Assembly: GCA_023678885.1 (NCBI GenBank)
Contig: CM043013.1
Span: 19,996,791 to 20,060,790 of the forward strand
From: Pogostemon cablin
Lineage: Eukaryota > Streptophyta > Magnoliopsida > Lamiales > Lamiaceae
Direction: 5' to 3'
DNA: 64,000 nucleotides
The notes under the pieces were generated by a model. It was not told the DNA's origin. It did not search any database and saw only the letters and a program-made list of their open reading frames with translations. Within the stretch, counting starts at the first letter, position 1. The number at the start of each line of letters is the position of its first letter. Of this stretch, positions 1-11,430 are shown piece after piece. The translations under genes and the position numbers were made by a program.

Positions 1-480
1 GGGCCTTGGGATATCAATAAACCGTGTGGCAAAAGCCCAGAATTTGCTTTGCACTTTCAATACAATAATTGATCCAAATAATTTTATTATTATGGCCCAT
101 TAATCTACATACGTATAAAAAAAGCTGTAAAAGAGGATGAATTGATCCCAATTTGCAGCGACAGCATAAAAAGATGAGAAAATGTTTTGAGTTAAATATT
201 TTTACACACGTATAGCAATTGAACAATTGAGGGGAACAACATACAGCTGTTGTTTGCAGGGAATTAATCATGCACAAGCTTAGAAAGAAAGCCATTTGAA
301 TTCATTTTCACACGCGCATGTAAGTTCTTTCCAAGAACACATTATATCTTCAAAATGGGATATATGGAGAAGAACTCAAAAGCTAGAATGAGCTCATTGT
401 TTGTCAAGGTGTTAAACGAAGAAAACACAACAACACTCGTATGTAATTCCATTATTAAAACCATTTGTCACAAAAACTAG
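1..480. repeat. Dispersed direct duplication, copy 1
   Basis: This segment is repeated at 4696-5165 in the same orientation. Both copies share the opening GGGCCTTGGGA, the CAATTGAACAATTGAGGGGA stretch and a short ATG-led exon-like segment (ATG at 355 here). They differ by scattered substitutions and by short indels near the left end. Similarity ends near 470-480 here, where unrelated sequence begins. Copy 2 continues into a further exon-like segment. The likeliest explanation is an old local duplication of a gene 5' end that later decayed. Confidence 0.75.
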
Positions 481-675
481 CCTGATACCCTAGAGGCACA
501 AAAACTAGCAGCAAAGGCTATCACTAAACTACAAATGCAGAGGCAGGAACATCTATAGAGGGAGGTGTCGGAGAAGCTGGCCAAGAAGCAGGAGTCGGTG
601 GCAGACACACCCATGGTGCAGCTGGCAAAACATTAATACTGCTGGTCCAGTTAACACGAAGACGATTCTCCTGCT

Positions 676-1109
676 AAACCATCAAGAGATTCTGGGGATG
701 AGAATGGTGCAGCCACTTTCAAATCAGAAAGTCAGCGGAAACCAATCCAACTGTTAACTATGAGTCTCCATGCTCTTGCTCCTCCTCCTCTGATAATGTT
801 AATAATAAAGTTGATATGTATGTGGATTCGTTAGATTATGTAATCTGGAGTTGGAAATTGGAGACCAAATAGGACTAGGTTAGTTGTTTCAACTTTAAAA
901 TAACTAATCTTGTCCTATTTGATCTCCAATTTCAACTCCTCCCATTGGATCAAATAATCTAACATCCATATTAACTTTATTATTGAAGTTATCAGAAGAG
1001 GAGCAAGAGCATGGAGACTCGTAGTTAACCATTGGATTGGTTTCTACTTGACTGTTTTGATTTGAAAGTGGCTGCCCCATTCTCATCCCCAGAATCTCTA
1101 GATGGTTTA
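676..1109. repeat. Near-palindromic inverted repeat, arms ~208 bp
   Basis: Arm 676-885 and arm 902-1109 are reverse complements with moderate divergence, separated by only about 16 bases. AGATTCTGGGGATGAGAATG at 688 pairs with its complement near 1080-1099. GACTCCATGCTCTTGCTCC-type sequence pairs at about 765 and 1010. On the minus strand the second arm is open and reads as a serine-rich peptide containing SPCSCSSSDNF. I do not recognise a protein family. The arms look like two head-to-head copies of a piece of a degraded gene and could form a hairpin transcript. Confidence 0.7.
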
Positions 1110-1580
1110 AAGTTTTCGTGTCTTGAACAGAGAACACTTCAAATTCCGGAAGGATTATATCTCCGTACAAGCTCCACTAGAAGCTGCATCCTCATGATGT
1201 TCTGCATCGAAGAAACTAGGAGAAGCTGCAACCTTCTTCATCCGAGTAAATCTTGGCAGCCTCATTTTTTACTTGCTTACTTTAGAAGCCTAACAGAAAG
1301 TTTAATATAGTTAAAAAAATAGAAATAATAATTTTGAATAATTAAAAAACATACCAGATTTTGCTCATATTCCACCATCAAGCATCTGCGTTATACAGCA
1401 GATGAAGACCAATGCGTTATACAACAGAGACGATTGGGTTCTTAGTATTCTTATATATAACTTATCTAATATGGATTTGATATTTGAAGTTTTTAAATAA
1501 ACTCGTTCTTTTTATAACATTTGAATATAGATATGCAAGTAGATATGCAAGTACGAAGAAGAGTTATCAAAAATCTATTG
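1110..1580. other. Gene-free AT-rich stretch
   Basis: I see no open gene or recognisable element here. GCGTTATACA(A/G)CAGA occurs twice near 1389 and 1412. Confidence 0.4.
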
Positions 1581-1752
1581 CTGCAACTATGTACAGCGCG
1601 TGTTCTTTTGCGTGGATGCATGTACGCCTGGATACAAGTATGTACGACGCGTGTTCTATTGCATGTACAACGCGTGTTCTATTGCGTTGATGCATATAAG
1701 TACCGGCGCTTGTCTACAGAGTGGATGCATGTATGTACACCGCGTGTCTTAT
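1581..1752 (+). repeat. Degenerate minisatellite with CGCGTGTTCTATTGC core
   Basis: The core CGCGTGTTCT(A/T)TTGC occurs at about 1597, 1649 and 1670, with a weaker copy near 1740 (CGCGTGTCTTATCG). The cores are linked by TGGATGCATGTA-type spacers. The irregular 20-50 bp period suggests an imperfect tandem array. Several short reading frames across it are products of the repeat, not genes. Confidence 0.6.
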
Positions 1753-1759
1753 CGTATTA

Positions 1760-4690
1760 TGAATAGATATATATTGGTTTGTGATTTATCCGATAATTTA
1801 CCCTACCCTCGTTCCTTTCATTTCCTTTAATCTACAATACTGTATTACGATATCCAATTTTAGAGTTAATTCTGTGCACCGATGCACTGAACGATTTTAA
1901 TAGTTGGATTAAATTATAATTCAATCTCAATCATTAATTATATTAAAAATTAAAAATATATAACTACCCACCCACTTAAGCTTTTAGCCTTTAAAATTTA
2001 GGATGCGTGCACCATGTTGACCCCAAAATAGCGCAAATTTTAGTATATTACCCAAATTTTCACCGCTTGTTATGCGGTATTAATCTCTGTAATTCACATT
2101 GCATTGACCAATTCTTCTGGTCCAATTATTAACAATTTTATTATATTTATTTTATTATTATTTTTAAATAGTTCAATATTACTTTTTGTTATAAATAAAT
2201 ACTAATATATTAAGTTAGTAATTGAAAAAAAATTAAAAATTTTATTTTTAAGATTATATTATTTTCTTATTAAAGAATAAAGACGTAAATGTAGATATAA
2301 AAATATATCTATATAAAAATATCAGATTAATATTACTTTAAAATTTTAAACTAATTTTTTGTTTTTTAATATCAGATAAAAATATATCAGATTAATATTC
2401 TTATAAAATATGGAAAGTAATTTTTATAAGACATTAGCTATAAAATGATTAGATAATTTATTTAAAAAATAATTATATCATTTTAAATGAAATTTTTATA
2501 TTCATATATATATATATATATATGATTAAATTGAAATTATTTCGATATAATAAAAGTATTATTTTATTTTAAATTTAAAGGTAAAAAATTATACGAAATA
2601 ATCTCTATTTTTTGTGTATTTATTAAAAATGTTCATTATAAGTCATTCAGTACGACATTATTTAATTAAATTAATATTATTTTTTATAAGTATTACACCC
2701 TCCCGTCCCGGACCAAGCTTCCTATTTACTGTACCACGTTATTTAAGAAAAGTTGTTATTTTTTACAAAATTGATTGACTTTAAAAACTATTGTAGTATT
2801 TTTATGTAATAAAAAATAAAATAATGATTGTTTTAAAAAGAGTAGTAAAACTTGAAATTAAAGTAAATTTTAAAGTTGTTGAATATATATTTTTTTTAGC
2901 AACAAAAATATTATTATTAAGCAACATGGGTAATGAGAAATACCACAAGGATATAGCACCCGATTACAAATAACAAAATCATTTAGAAAGTTTAGAAGCA
3001 TTAGATAACCTCAAAGACTAAGCACCAAATAAAACTATTCTGTGCTAGATATGAAGCATACTCTCCATCTATAAAGAGACAAGAATACACTCCTAACCTC
3101 TCCTTCTTATTGATACCTCATCAATTGCAGCCTCCAGCAATATATTCTCCAAACTTCGCCCTCCTTGACCTCCTCTCCATCAAGTTGAATATCTCATATT
3201 AATTGAAAAAGTATTCTTCCTTTTATTAATTGAAAAATTATTCTTTTTTTTTCAACCAACTCCACACTCTACTCTTTATTTCGCCTGTTAATTTATCCTC
3301 TAGTTTCTTATCTTGAAATATTTCCTTTTTGAGGTGTGAAGGATAATGTGGAACGAACGAAAAAGAAAAGTGTGAAAGGGGTATGGAATGGAGGGAGTAC
3401 TTTTTATATTTTTTTTTATTAAAAGATCTAATCAAAGATTTAAACAAACAAAAAATAGTAAAATATTAAAAAAAGAAAGGCAACCGATTGTCTAATATTC
3501 CACTACTTGTTATTCTCATAAAGTTTATTTATCCAACGGTGATTTTTATAATCCCGATGTCCCACGTTAAGATTTACATTTTCTATTTTGGATTGTCCAA
3601 GTTAAGGTTTACATTTCCATTTTTATCATGTAGGGCCCACACAAAATAATTAATTATTCTATGTAGGGCTCATACACAACACTAATACAACAACCCACTT
3701 TACATTCAATATTATTTCTCTCACCTCACTACACATTAAAATATTATTATATTATATTTTTTAATCTACGTGAAAAATAAACATTAACATGGGACGATCG
3801 GAATATTTATCTGCATCTAAGGGGTGACTAGTACAATGGAATCAAATAGAAATGGAATCACCATTCCTAACACTGCAATTTGTACAATTAATAGAAATGG
3901 AATTCCGATCCAATTTAGAATCATCATTTCTTAAAATAAGAAATAGTGATTCCTCCACCTCATGTATTTCATCCATGGGAATCAAATTTTTATTTTTATT
4001 TTTTTTTATTTTTATCTATGTATCTAATTAAAATAAATTAAAATTTATAAATAAATTAATATATTTTAAATTATGCCACATGTCTATTTAAATAATTATA
4101 AAAATTATAAATAAATTTATATTTTTCTTTTAATTTTAAGGATTTTATTATGAATTATCATAAAAAAAATTAAATCCACAAAATAACGTTTTTTTTAATA
4201 TAGAAATATAAAAAATGTTGAAAATACTTTAAAATTGAAAAATGCAAGACACCCACACGTATTTAAATTTCACTTTTTTTTAGGTTTATATTTTTACCAA
4301 TATTATGTGTATGAATGGTATGAAATCAAATATAGTTTCCTTTTTAAAAAAAATTAATAATAATTCTTTTTGAACATATATCAAATGGTACACTTTAAAT
4401 TATTTTGTTGATGTTAAATCAATTTTCACTTCAATTTTTATATTTTAGATGTCTCATTTCAATCTTTATGTTCTCTTTTTGGTACATGAGACTCATCTAA
4501 AACAATTAATATATCATCATGGGACTCACATCCAATACTAATACACCTACCCACTTTATATTAAATATTATTTATTTCTACCCATTATCTAATAAAATAC
4601 TATATTTCATAATCAACGTGTAAAAATCAAACGTAACTATTGAAACGAGAAGGATGGAGTAGGATACTTCACAAAAGAAAATTGAATAAA
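1760..4690. other. AT-rich intergenic DNA
   Basis: No coding evidence. It holds a TA-dinucleotide run near 2505-2523 and several pieces with plant MITE wording. These include a block at 3540-3800 sharing the CTCACTACACATTAAAATATT phrase with the Stowaway-like element at 7171, and a GGAATCA-rich block at 3838-3985. I could not fix both ends of any element here. Confidence 0.5.
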
Positions 4691-4695
4691 GTGTT

Positions 4696-5165
4696 GGGCC
4701 TTGGGACGTCAATAAACCGTGTGATAGGCCTGTTTGCATATTTTATGGGCCTCAAGCTAAAAGCCCAGAATATGCTTTGCAATTTTTAACACTAGAATTG
4801 ATCCAAATAATTTTATTATTATGACTCGTTAAAAGAGGATGAATTGATCCCATTTGTAGCAACAGCATAAAAGGATGAGAAAATGTTTGGGTAATTTTTT
4901 CACACACATATAGCAATTGAACAATTGAGGGGACCAACATACAGCTGTTGCTTGCAGGGAATTAATAATGCACAAGCTTAGAAAGAAAGCCATTTGAATT
5001 GATTTTCACACACACATGTAAGTTCTTTCCAAGAACACATGATTTCATCTTCAAAATGGGATACATGAAGAAGAACTCAGAAGCTAGAATGAGCTCATTG
5101 TTTGTCAAGGTGTTAAACGAAGAAAACACACAACACTCGTAAGTAATTCCATTATTAAAACCATT
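4696..5165. repeat. Dispersed direct duplication, copy 2
   Basis: Second copy of the 1-480 segment, in the same orientation. It retains about 30 extra bases near its left end that copy 1 lacks. It runs on into the exon-like sequence at 5200-5330, so this copy is the more complete one. Confidence 0.75.
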
Positions 5166-5345
5166 TGATCATCGTGTAAAATCGAATATATATGCTTTTT
5201 GTGCAGAGAATGCCACTGCCTTTGTGCAGAAACATGGAAAATTTCTTCCCGAAGCTGCGAAATGCAGAAGAGCTTTCGTTGTTTCGGTTTTTGGAAGTTG
5301 ATGAGTACTTAGCCACACTTCATGGATTGATTGTCTTGAAAAGGT
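5056..5345 (+). pseudogene. Possible B3-domain (REM-like) gene remnant
   Basis: An ATG at 5056 opens a short peptide containing MSSLFVKVLNEEN. It is followed by a GT-AG intron-like gap ending TTTTTGTGCAG near 5199. The next segment reads FVQKHGKFLPEAAKCRR before a stop. The pairing of an N-terminal FVKV strand with a following KHGK/LP segment resembles the start of plant REM-type B3 DNA-binding domains. The rest of the fold is absent and the frame closes early, so this would be a relic. The same first segment exists at 355-440, but copy 1 lacks the second part. Family assignment is an inference from short similarity and is weak. Confidence 0.3.
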
Positions 5346-5349
5346 AGTC

Positions 5350-6410
5350 GTTCGAGTTTAAACCCGAAGAAAATGTCATCCATGTGAAGGAGGTTACTTG
5401 AAGAGAGTACTTAATGGTTGCTTCAAAGTCTATATTTGATTAGAATATAAAAGGGGTTTGATTATATGTTAAAGAAAATGTTTGCGTGCTTCATTATTAG
5501 GTGTTTTGCTTAATGGGAAATCATGACAATTAGAATTCTTGTCTCTAGTTATGTTTTTGGTTAGTTACGGGGATGATATATCAAAATGATAGAAGTAATC
5601 CGATGATTAATAGACTATCCTATTATCAATTTATTTGAAAAGTAATACTCTTATCTACCCTATTATCAATTTATTTGAGAGAGTAGTACTCTTATTTCAG
5701 ATCATCAAGTTATGCAAGGCATGGCCCAGTGTGAACTAAAACACATCATAAATAATCAATAATATACGTCTATCAAATCTTCTTTTCCTTTCTTCTAGTA
5801 ATTTATTGTGTAAATTAAATTTTGATTCAAGTAAAATTTGATTACTTCAACTTATTAATTATAAAATATCCGTAAACATTAATGAATAATTATATAAATT
5901 AATTATATTTTTTAATAATATATTTATTTAATTTATATATATTAGGTTGAATTTCATTATTATATATCTATAGTGTAAATTAAATTAAAGAATATAATGG
6001 GAGGGGGGAGTATATATAATAAAAACAATAATTTCATTAAAACAAGTTGTAATATTAAAATTTATTGTATTAAAATAATAATTGTATCATAGAAGCATGC
6101 AACAAAAATTATTACCGCGTGTATCATATTATTACAGTGTTTATGGGGAAGTCTGGAAGATATCACGTGATATTTATTTAATGAGATTCGTCAGAGGAAT
6201 TCACGTGTTTGCCTAAATTTTTTACTAGATACGTATATCATTTATACAAATCATGATATTGAATATTGATGCATAATTTTTTGCTACGTACCCTCAATGT
6301 AGAAATCCCAAAGCGACAACTTATAATTCTTTTCTTAATCTTGAATATCAGTATTTTTATTTTTATTTTTTTAAAATTTTATTTGTGTTAGTATCCTTTT
6401 AAGTTTGGCA
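5350..6410. other. AT-rich intergenic DNA with a short tandem duplication
   Basis: CTACCCTATTATCAATTTAT occurs twice (about 5617 and 5656) in a ~40-bp imperfect tandem duplication. No gene seen. Confidence 0.5.
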
Positions 6411-6415
6411 AAGAC

Positions 6416-6600
6416 TTGTGTGAGACCGTCTCACATAAAGGCTTACGTGAGATGATTATCAAGTGATAATAAATTAATGAAAAGTGATAATGTTAATTCA
6501 TGAACAATTTGTACTATAAATAAAAAGTGATAACATCTTATAGCGAAAATGATAACGTTTTTAAAATGTGAAAAATGATTGTGACATGGTCTCACACAAG
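6416..6600. mobile_element. MITE with CTTGTGTGAGACC terminal inverted repeats
   Basis: The left end CTTGTGTGAGACCGTCTCAC (6416-6435) and the right end GTGACATGGTCTCACACAAG (6581-6600) are inverted copies differing at about three bases. The 185-bp interior is AT-rich and non-coding. Related wording recurs at 6707-6780 and at the very end of the window (about 63985-64000). The target-site duplication is not clear, so the superfamily is left open. Confidence 0.65.
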
Positions 6601-7170
6601 AACTACCCTTTAAATTTTATGTAAGATTGTTCGATATAATTTGGTATAATTTTTTTTTAAATGTTGAGTTAGATGGTATTAAGGAAATAAAAATAAAAAG
6701 ACAAATACTTGTACAAAACCGTCTCAGGGATCTCATAAACACTTGTACGAAATTGTCTCATAAATCTCATCTCACGAGACTTAGTTTTTTTTTTTCCTCA
6801 AAATTATCGCGGGGTTAGAGGAGTTATATGTTAATTGTCATTTTCAAACAGTTGGCGTAGCAGCCGATATTATCGTATACTAGTCCAGCGGTATTGTGTC
6901 GAGACTTGTTAACCTTTTTTTAGTTTAATAATTATTTTTTTTTAAAAATTTTAATAATGATAAAATGTGATAATAATATTCTAATAAAAGAAGTGATACT
7001 CAATAAGTGAAAAATATTTTTTTTGTTTTAGTTTAATAATTATTTAACATTTTCTTTTAAGTTTAATAGTAGATAAAGAGAGATAATATTGTAAGAGTTG
7101 ATATGATGCACCGGGTGTGCACCCATAGTATATAATTTTTTATTTAATATTGTATACATGTTTCTTAATA
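6601..7170. other. AT-rich intergenic DNA
   Basis: Contains a fragment of the same MITE wording at 6707-6780. Nothing coding is visible. Confidence 0.4.
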
Positions 7171-7425
7171 CTCACTCCGTCCCATTGAAACGTACGCATT
7201 TTTCTATTTTGGTCCGTCCCAATACAAGTGTGCATTTTCTTTTTTGGTAAAGATGACTCACACATATTAATTATTTCTCTCTCCATGGGCCCACATGTCA
7301 TATTAATACACCTACCCACTTTACATTAATATATTATTTCTCTTACCTCACTACACATTAAAATATTATACTCCTTAATCAAGGTGCAAAAAGCAAACGC
7401 CCACGTTTTAACGGGACGGAGGGAA
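7171..7425. mobile_element. Stowaway-like MITE (Tc1/mariner type)
   Basis: The element starts CTCACTCCGTCCCATT and ends AACGGGACGGAGGGA. These are inverted copies of the CTCCCTCCGTCCC signature typical of plant Stowaway elements. It is flanked by TA on both sides (7169-7170 and 7426-7427). The 255-bp interior has no reading frame. Confidence 0.75.
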
Positions 7426-7598
7426 TAATTTTTTTTTTACATTCAATTTTTCATTAAAGAAAACTAGCACCCATATGTATATAACTTTTTATCAATAAAC
7501 GCCCACGTTTTAACGGGAGAGAGGGAGTAATTTTTTTTTACATTCAATTTTTCATTAAAGAAAACTAGCACCCATATGTGTATAACTTTTTATCAATA
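7395..7598 (+). repeat. 102-bp tandem duplication across a MITE end
   Basis: A 102-bp unit beginning AAACGCCCACGTTTTAACGG occurs at 7395-7496 and again at 7497-7598. The unit includes the right end of the 7171-7425 MITE plus its flank, so the duplication happened after that insertion. The second copy is directly followed by another MITE at 7599. Confidence 0.8.
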
Positions 7599-7812
7599 CA
7601 CTACAAAAAAAACTATTTTTTACCAACAGAATATTCCGTCGGTAAAAGTCTCAATTCCATTGTTAAATTGGTTTACCAACGGATTAACAACGAAATCCGT
7701 TGGTAAAATGGTGGTTGGTAAATTTTTAGTAATGAAAATTCAATTCTGTGGGTAAATTATTCTGTTGGTAATCCGTTGGTAAATTTCGTTGCTAAAAAAT
7801 AGTTTTTTAGTG
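7599..7812. mobile_element. CACTA-type MITE, TSD ATA
   Basis: The left end is CACTACAAAAAAAACTAT. The right end, read on the minus strand, is CACTAAAAAACTATTTTTTA. The 3-bp target duplication ATA is at 7596-7598 and 7813-7815. The interior carries repeated TTACCAACGG/CCGTTGGTAA motifs in both orientations, as in subterminal repeats of CACTA elements. It is 214 bp with no coding capacity. Confidence 0.8.
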
Positions 7813-7844
7813 ATAGTGTATACATATTTCTTAATAATTATATA

Positions 7845-8095
7845 CTCCCTCTGTCCCGGAAAAGTTTATGCCCCCTTTTTGGCACGGAGATTAAGAAAGT
7901 GATAACTTTTAGGGGTATAATGGTATTTTTATGTAAAAAATAAATGATAAAGTATGTTAGGTAGAGATAATTTTTTTGTAAATAAAGTGTAGGGGGAAGG
8001 GTGATTGTTTTTACTTTTTGTTTTTTTGGAATGTGCAAACTTTTGTAGGACAGCCCAAAATGGAAAGTGTGCCATCTGAAAGGAGACGGAGGGAG
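7845..8095. mobile_element. Stowaway-like MITE, TA TSD
   Basis: Begins CTCCCTCTGTCCC and ends GAGACGGAGGGAG, with TA on each side (7843-7844 and 8096-8097). It is 251 bp and non-coding. It is the third MITE within 1 kb. Confidence 0.8.
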
Positions 8096-8282
8096 TAATT
8101 TTTTACTCTCAATTTTTCATTAAAAAAATTAACAAAACCAACAGAAAATTCGCTAACAAATTGTATATATTTTTGTTTATAATTATATATGTTTTTGTTC
8201 ATAATTGTATACGTTTCAAAAGTGGGTGCATTATATCCTGGGTACACATATGTGCACATGAGAATTAGCCATATCTTTATCT

Positions 8283-9658
8283 TTCTTTATATTATTATAT
8301 AATAAAACACATTTTGAAAGTCAAAATTAGACCAAAATTTTCCTTCTATTTTAATTTACTTAATTTAGCTTCATAAAATTAAAGCTTGACACTTCATTAA
8401 TTATTATAGCATTTCATTCCTTAATTGTGATTATCAATATTTAATATCTTATCCATTTATTTTGTTCTTTATTTTATCTCATCCATTATTTTTCATTTTG
8501 TATATTATTAATATCATTGTCCAAAATATTATCTTACGTTAAAAACTTATTTTAGTTTTAAACTTTTTAACTCAATATCAAAGAGAATTTATATTATATT
8601 TAATTAATAAAATAAAATATTTTTCATAAAATATTAATTTAAATAATATATAGTACAATATTAACATTGTTAAGGTGTCACAAAATTAAATAATAGATTT
8701 TATATTATATTTAACTAATAATAGTATACTAATTTTTAATAAAATATTAATTTAAAATAGGATGGATTCGAGTACGGGTTATTAATATTTAAACGGATAT
8801 AACTATGAGTATCCCAAAATGAGCGGGTATATTACCCTTTGCCATATCTATTTCTACATATGCTATAACTTTACCCTTTTTTTCTCAAAATTTATGCACA
8901 TAATAATATAATACTTTTACGGTACCATAAAATTATTGTTTGCTTTGCTTTTTCTATAAAAATTTATGCAATGTGTTTATAAATAATTACATTTTTAGGA
9001 ATGTAAAAATTATTATCGGCTCCATTTTACTATATTGGGCATCCCATTCAAAAATCCTAATTTTTTACTTTTAGTAAAAAGAATCCACATATGAGTTATG
9101 ACCCATCACTCACTACTAATACAACTACTCACTACACATAAAATAATAATACTCTTTAATCTACGCACAAAAAGCAATCGGTGATGTTGTTCGGGACGGA
9201 TGGAGTATAATACATTTAAAATAATATTTTAATCAATTTTTTCAAATTATTTAAATAATCTAAATAAATTACAGACCATTTAAATAATTTAATCAATTTT
9301 CAAACCAGTGATCTCAAACACTTACTATATGTAGTGAGTAGTGAGTCATATGTGGACCATTTTACTTAAAGAAGAAAATTGATTTGGAGTGAACGCTCAA
9401 AATGATAAAATTGAGACCTTTAGGATGGACGGAGGGAGTATAAGTTAAAAAAATTAAAAAATAAATAAATTAAAACATGGTTATATAAGGGACCATTTTA
9501 CTGAAGAAGAAAATTAATACATTTGGAATGAACACTTAAAATTGTAAAATTGAGACCTTTAGGATAGACGGAGGGGTATAAATTAAAAAAAAAGAAATTA
9601 TAAAAAAATAAATTAAACATCAACCATGTCCGTGCAATGCACGGGTTATGATTTCTAG
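8283..9658 (+). mobile_element. Probable non-autonomous Helitron
   Basis: The 3' terminus is convincing. The hairpin CCGTGCAATGCACGG at about 9630-9644 is followed by a short spacer and CTAG at 9655-9658, with T next, as expected for Helitron insertion into A-T. The proposed 5' start (TCTTTATATTATTATATA near 8283) is weaker. The interior has no Rep/helicase sequence. It includes Stowaway-like wording near 9005-9210 ending GGACGGATGGAGTA. Confidence 0.5.
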
Positions 9659-11430
9659 TTTTATTTAAAAAGTGACTTAATTGATAAAAAATGATAATAG
9701 TGCAATAAATTATTTTATAAACAAATTATTATATATTGTGTCTGGGTTCCATGAATATATTTATTATTTTATGTGGGTCTCATATACTTAAATAAAAAAA
9801 TATGTTAATTTATGTGGAACAATTTAAAAAGTTAAATGTATCAATTTTTTGTAAGATGAAGGGAGTAACATTTATTTATAATTATAAAAATACATGGTTT
9901 GAAATATACTATATACTCGCACTGTCACGCATAGTTGAAATATTTATAAACTTTTTATTAATCCATATTTAATTTTATGATCCACACACATTGTAAAAGT
10001 AATAATCCAAATACAGATGTGCCCAAATAGTGCAATAATTCATCTAACATGTGAGATTCAACCATCCAAAACCAAATGATATAGGAAACTAAATACTCCA
10101 TATTGATAATTCAGCTAATCATTTTAAGTAAAAAAAGAACAACACCCTTATTAACAAAATAAATATTTTTAGGGTACTTACTAAGTATATTGGAATTTAT
10201 GTGAGATACAAACATACAAAAATATTATTATTAACTATATAAATATATAATGATATTCCAATATTACCCTTACAATGTGCTGCACATAAATATTTGTGTG
10301 CAACATAAAAGTTCGTGTGCAATAAAAATTATGTGCAGTAAAAAAAGTGTACTCAGTAAAAAAAGTGTGAATCGTAAGTGTCATGTGCAGTAAAAAAATT
10401 ATATACTCCTACTCTCCGGCGGCGACAGTGGGTGAGTGAGAGGTTTAGGGTTTATGGTTTAAAAGTGTATGAAATTATAATGAATTAAGGTTATATTTGA
10501 CATTTTACTTTAATATTTTGTATGTAAGTAATTTTTTAAACTCGTTGTATCTCCTAGTAATTTAGGAAACAAAGTGTGTACTTATGAGTAATTTTTCTTA
10601 GAAAATTAAAAGAATAAAATTTAAAAAAATTAATATTTGTGTTAATAGGTGGGGAAAATTGAATATGTATTTTTTAGATTTATTTTATTTGATAACATCC
10701 ATATTCAAATTTTAAAGTAAATTGATGTGTTTATCTACATTTAACTTTAATTAATAATAATAATTTTGATTGGATAATATTCATATTCAAATCTTGAAAT
10801 AAATACTATATATGTATTTATCTATATATTTTTGTATTAATAAAAAAATTAAATGTTTTATTGAATTAAATATTAAAATTAATTATATAGTATGAATTGG
10901 ATAAGAATATTATTTTTAGATAAATATCAATTATGCTAAATATTTATTTTTAGTTATAAATATATAGATATAATATTTTAAAATAATTAAATCAAATTAA
11001 ATAAGTAAATAATAAATTATTATTATTATTTTTTTAAATAGTAATTACTAACATGGAGAGGGTTGTTCATAATGGATTGGAGTCTCACTTATTGCTTTCT
11101 CTTTGAATTTGGGCCGTTGATATTTAGTCCGATTCAATTCCTTCGGATATTATGAAGTCAGCAGTCAACGTTGTCACTTTACTGATCAGCGCTTGTTTTC
11201 CACTCCTTTCCCAAACGCTTCTTAAATAGGACACGTCTGATGTGATATTTTGGTGTGATATCTCTTATAATATATTTTTATTAAATGATAACGGGTAAAG
11301 AAATTCAATCCCTTGCGGTTAGGGTTTATTGGTTGACACACCAGTCGTGGAATATCACAGTAAAGTACTACAGTAGTAGAGGCGGAGGGTACAAAACAAA
11401 TAGCACACTGTACCATAATAACTATTGGCA
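9659..11430. other. AT-rich upstream flank of the ERD2 gene
   Basis: No gene is recognised. A short GTGTGCA(A)TAAAA motif recurs at about 10295-10400. The part from about 11040 to 11430 is less AT-rich and should hold the ERD2 promoter and 5' UTR, but I could not fix a TATA box or start site. Confidence 0.45.

Noticed and set aside
3186..3400. Stowaway MITE ending GGAATGGAGGGAG at 3386-3398
   Set aside because: Only one terminus with a TA flank was found. No matching left end, so no element is claimed.
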